The position numbers and the translations under genes were made by a program. This document shows positions 40,096-40,786 of a DNA stretch of 40,786 nucleotides, piece by piece (positions within the stretch are counted from its first letter, which is position 1; every line of letters begins with the position of its first letter). Below the pieces are notes generated by a model that ran no database searches, was not told the origin of the DNA, and saw nothing but the letters and a program-made list of their open reading frames with translations. This DNA is from an uncultured Acidaminococcus sp. (lineage in GTDB: Bacteria; Bacillota; Negativicutes; Acidaminococcales; Acidaminococcaceae): assembly GCA_900554515.1 (NCBI GenBank), contig USHN01000009.1, positions 1 through 40,786 on the forward strand, given 5' to 3'.

Positions 40096-40786
40096 TCACC
40101 CCATCACTTTTCCATATAATTTTACATATTCCCGGGCGGAACGATCCCAGCTGAAATCACTTTCCATTGCGTTTTTCGTCAGCTGGTTCCAGATTACATC
40201 GTCCTCATAATATCCCATACCCCGTTTGGCCGTAAAAAGCAGCTCGTGGGCGTTGAAATTGGCAAAGGTGAGTCCATTTCCCTTACAGGTATATTTGTCA
40301 TAAGGAATAACGGAATCCTTCAATCCACCCGTTTCCCGTACAATGGGAATACTCCCATAGCGCAGGGCTATCATCTGGGCCAAGCCACACGGTTCGTAGC
40401 GGCTTGGCATGAGGAACATGTCAGAGGCTGCATAGACTTTATGTGCCAGTGCCTCGTTAAAGGTAATCTGGGCAGACACTTTGGTAGGTTTACGCTCTTG
40501 CAAGCCTCGGAAGGCATCTTCATAAGCAGCATCCCCGGTGCCTACAATCACCAGTTGCACATCGTCATCCATCAGTTCATCCATAATTCGGGTGACCAGA
40601 TCCAAGCCCTTGCTTTCTGTGAGTCTTGTCACCATAGCCAAAAGCGGTACGCCCCGTTTGACCCGGAGCCCCAGTTCCTGTCGCAGGGCATCTTTATTGA
40701 TGCGTTTGGCAGCACGGGCATTTTTCTCCGTATACTTGGCCTTAATGAAAGGATCTGTTTCCGGATTATACGCATCCACATCCAGC
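40096..40786 (-). CDS. glgA: Glycogen synthase, C-terminal half (5' partial)
   Basis: The frame is open to the window's right edge, so the N-terminal half lies outside. The visible part is the GT-B C-terminal domain of a GT5 ADP-glucose glycogen synthase: PLLAMVTRLTESKGLDLV, VIVGTGDAAYEDAFRGL, the glycosyl-donor site MPSRYEPCGLAQMIALRYGSIPIVRETGGLKDSV split over two adjacent segments, and a C-terminal FSWDRSAREYVKLY. It adds alpha-1,4-glucose to glycogen. The GH13 gene starts 4 nt after its stop. Confidence 0.93.
   Translation of the reverse strand, partial: LDVDAYNPETDPFIKAKYTEKNARAAKRINKDALRQELGLRVKRGVPLLAMVTRLTESKGLDLVTRIMDELMDDDVQLVIVGTGDAAYEDAFRGLQERKPTKVSAQITFNEALAHKVYAASDMFLMPSRYEPCGLAQMIALRYGSIPIVRETGGLKDSVIPYDKYTCKGNGLTFANFNAHELLFTAKRGMGYYEDDVIWNQLTKNAMESDFSWDRSAREYVKLYGKVMG

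Noticed and set aside
1..40786. CRISPR arrays, prophage genes, transposases or integrases
   Set aside because: No regularly spaced short repeats and no recognisable mobile-element proteins were found; the only repeat pair is the split unit near 20-23 kb.

Overview
The window looks like chromosome of a diderm Firmicute (Negativicutes), most probably Acidaminococcaceae (Acidaminococcus/Phascolarctobacterium-like). This is inferred from gene content and not from a database match. Firmicute operons (asp23-amaP-nusB-xseAB-ispA-dxs-tlyA-nadK-argR-recN, recD2, spoVS, a DIP1984 protein, a Y-polymerase/YolD pair) sit beside an outer-membrane trimeric autotransporter whose barrel is followed by an SLH domain, the surface architecture expected of Gram-negative-walled Firmicutes. 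SpoVS is present, but spoIVB/spo0A are not in their usual place next to recN, which suggests a non-sporulating lineage.

Layout. 1-939: end of a YadA-like adhesin with a C-terminal SLH domain. 1025-6723 (+): tRNA-Pro(GGG), prfC, a TagA-family glycosyltransferase, psd-pssA (phosphatidylethanolamine synthesis), a GT2 membrane glycosyltransferase and tmRNA (ssrA, tag ADDSYALAA). 6849-8125 (+): a VOC protein and a CorA-like gene split by a -1 frameshift and lacking its pore motif. 8284-8544 (-): spoVS. 8715-20127 (-): one long, tightly overlapping operon from asp23 down to nudF, joining envelope stress, transcription, DNA repair, isoprenoid precursor, NAD(P) and arginine regulation genes.

20149-23307 is the accessory-looking part. 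It holds a candidate small structured RNA, a DIP1984 gene set between the two halves of a split repeat whose other copy is intact at 23210-23284, and a LexA-box-controlled Y-family polymerase with a 5' frameshift plus a YolD remnant with no usable start. 23308-25755 (-): two aldo/keto reductases around a flavin reductase-like gene. 25823-26887 (-): trpS. 27092-28348 (+): sstT. 28418-31912 (-): an M18 aminopeptidase and recD2. 32017-32790 (-): an orphan polar amino-acid binding lipoprotein. 32942-36961 (-): an operon of a HAD phosphatase, a methylthio-nucleoside phosphorylase, an MTA/SAH deaminase and a secreted two-module protein. 37067-40786 (-): glycogen/maltodextrin genes, with glgA (partial) followed by a GH13 enzyme fused to GH77; the GH77 part is broken by an internal deletion plus a frame change.

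The most distinctive observations are three independent broken or recoded genes (corA-like, Y-polymerase/yolD, GH13-GH77), the candidate small RNA at 20261-20338, the structured leader of the corA-like gene, and the barrel-then-SLH adhesin. No prophage, insertion sequence or CRISPR array was recognised.
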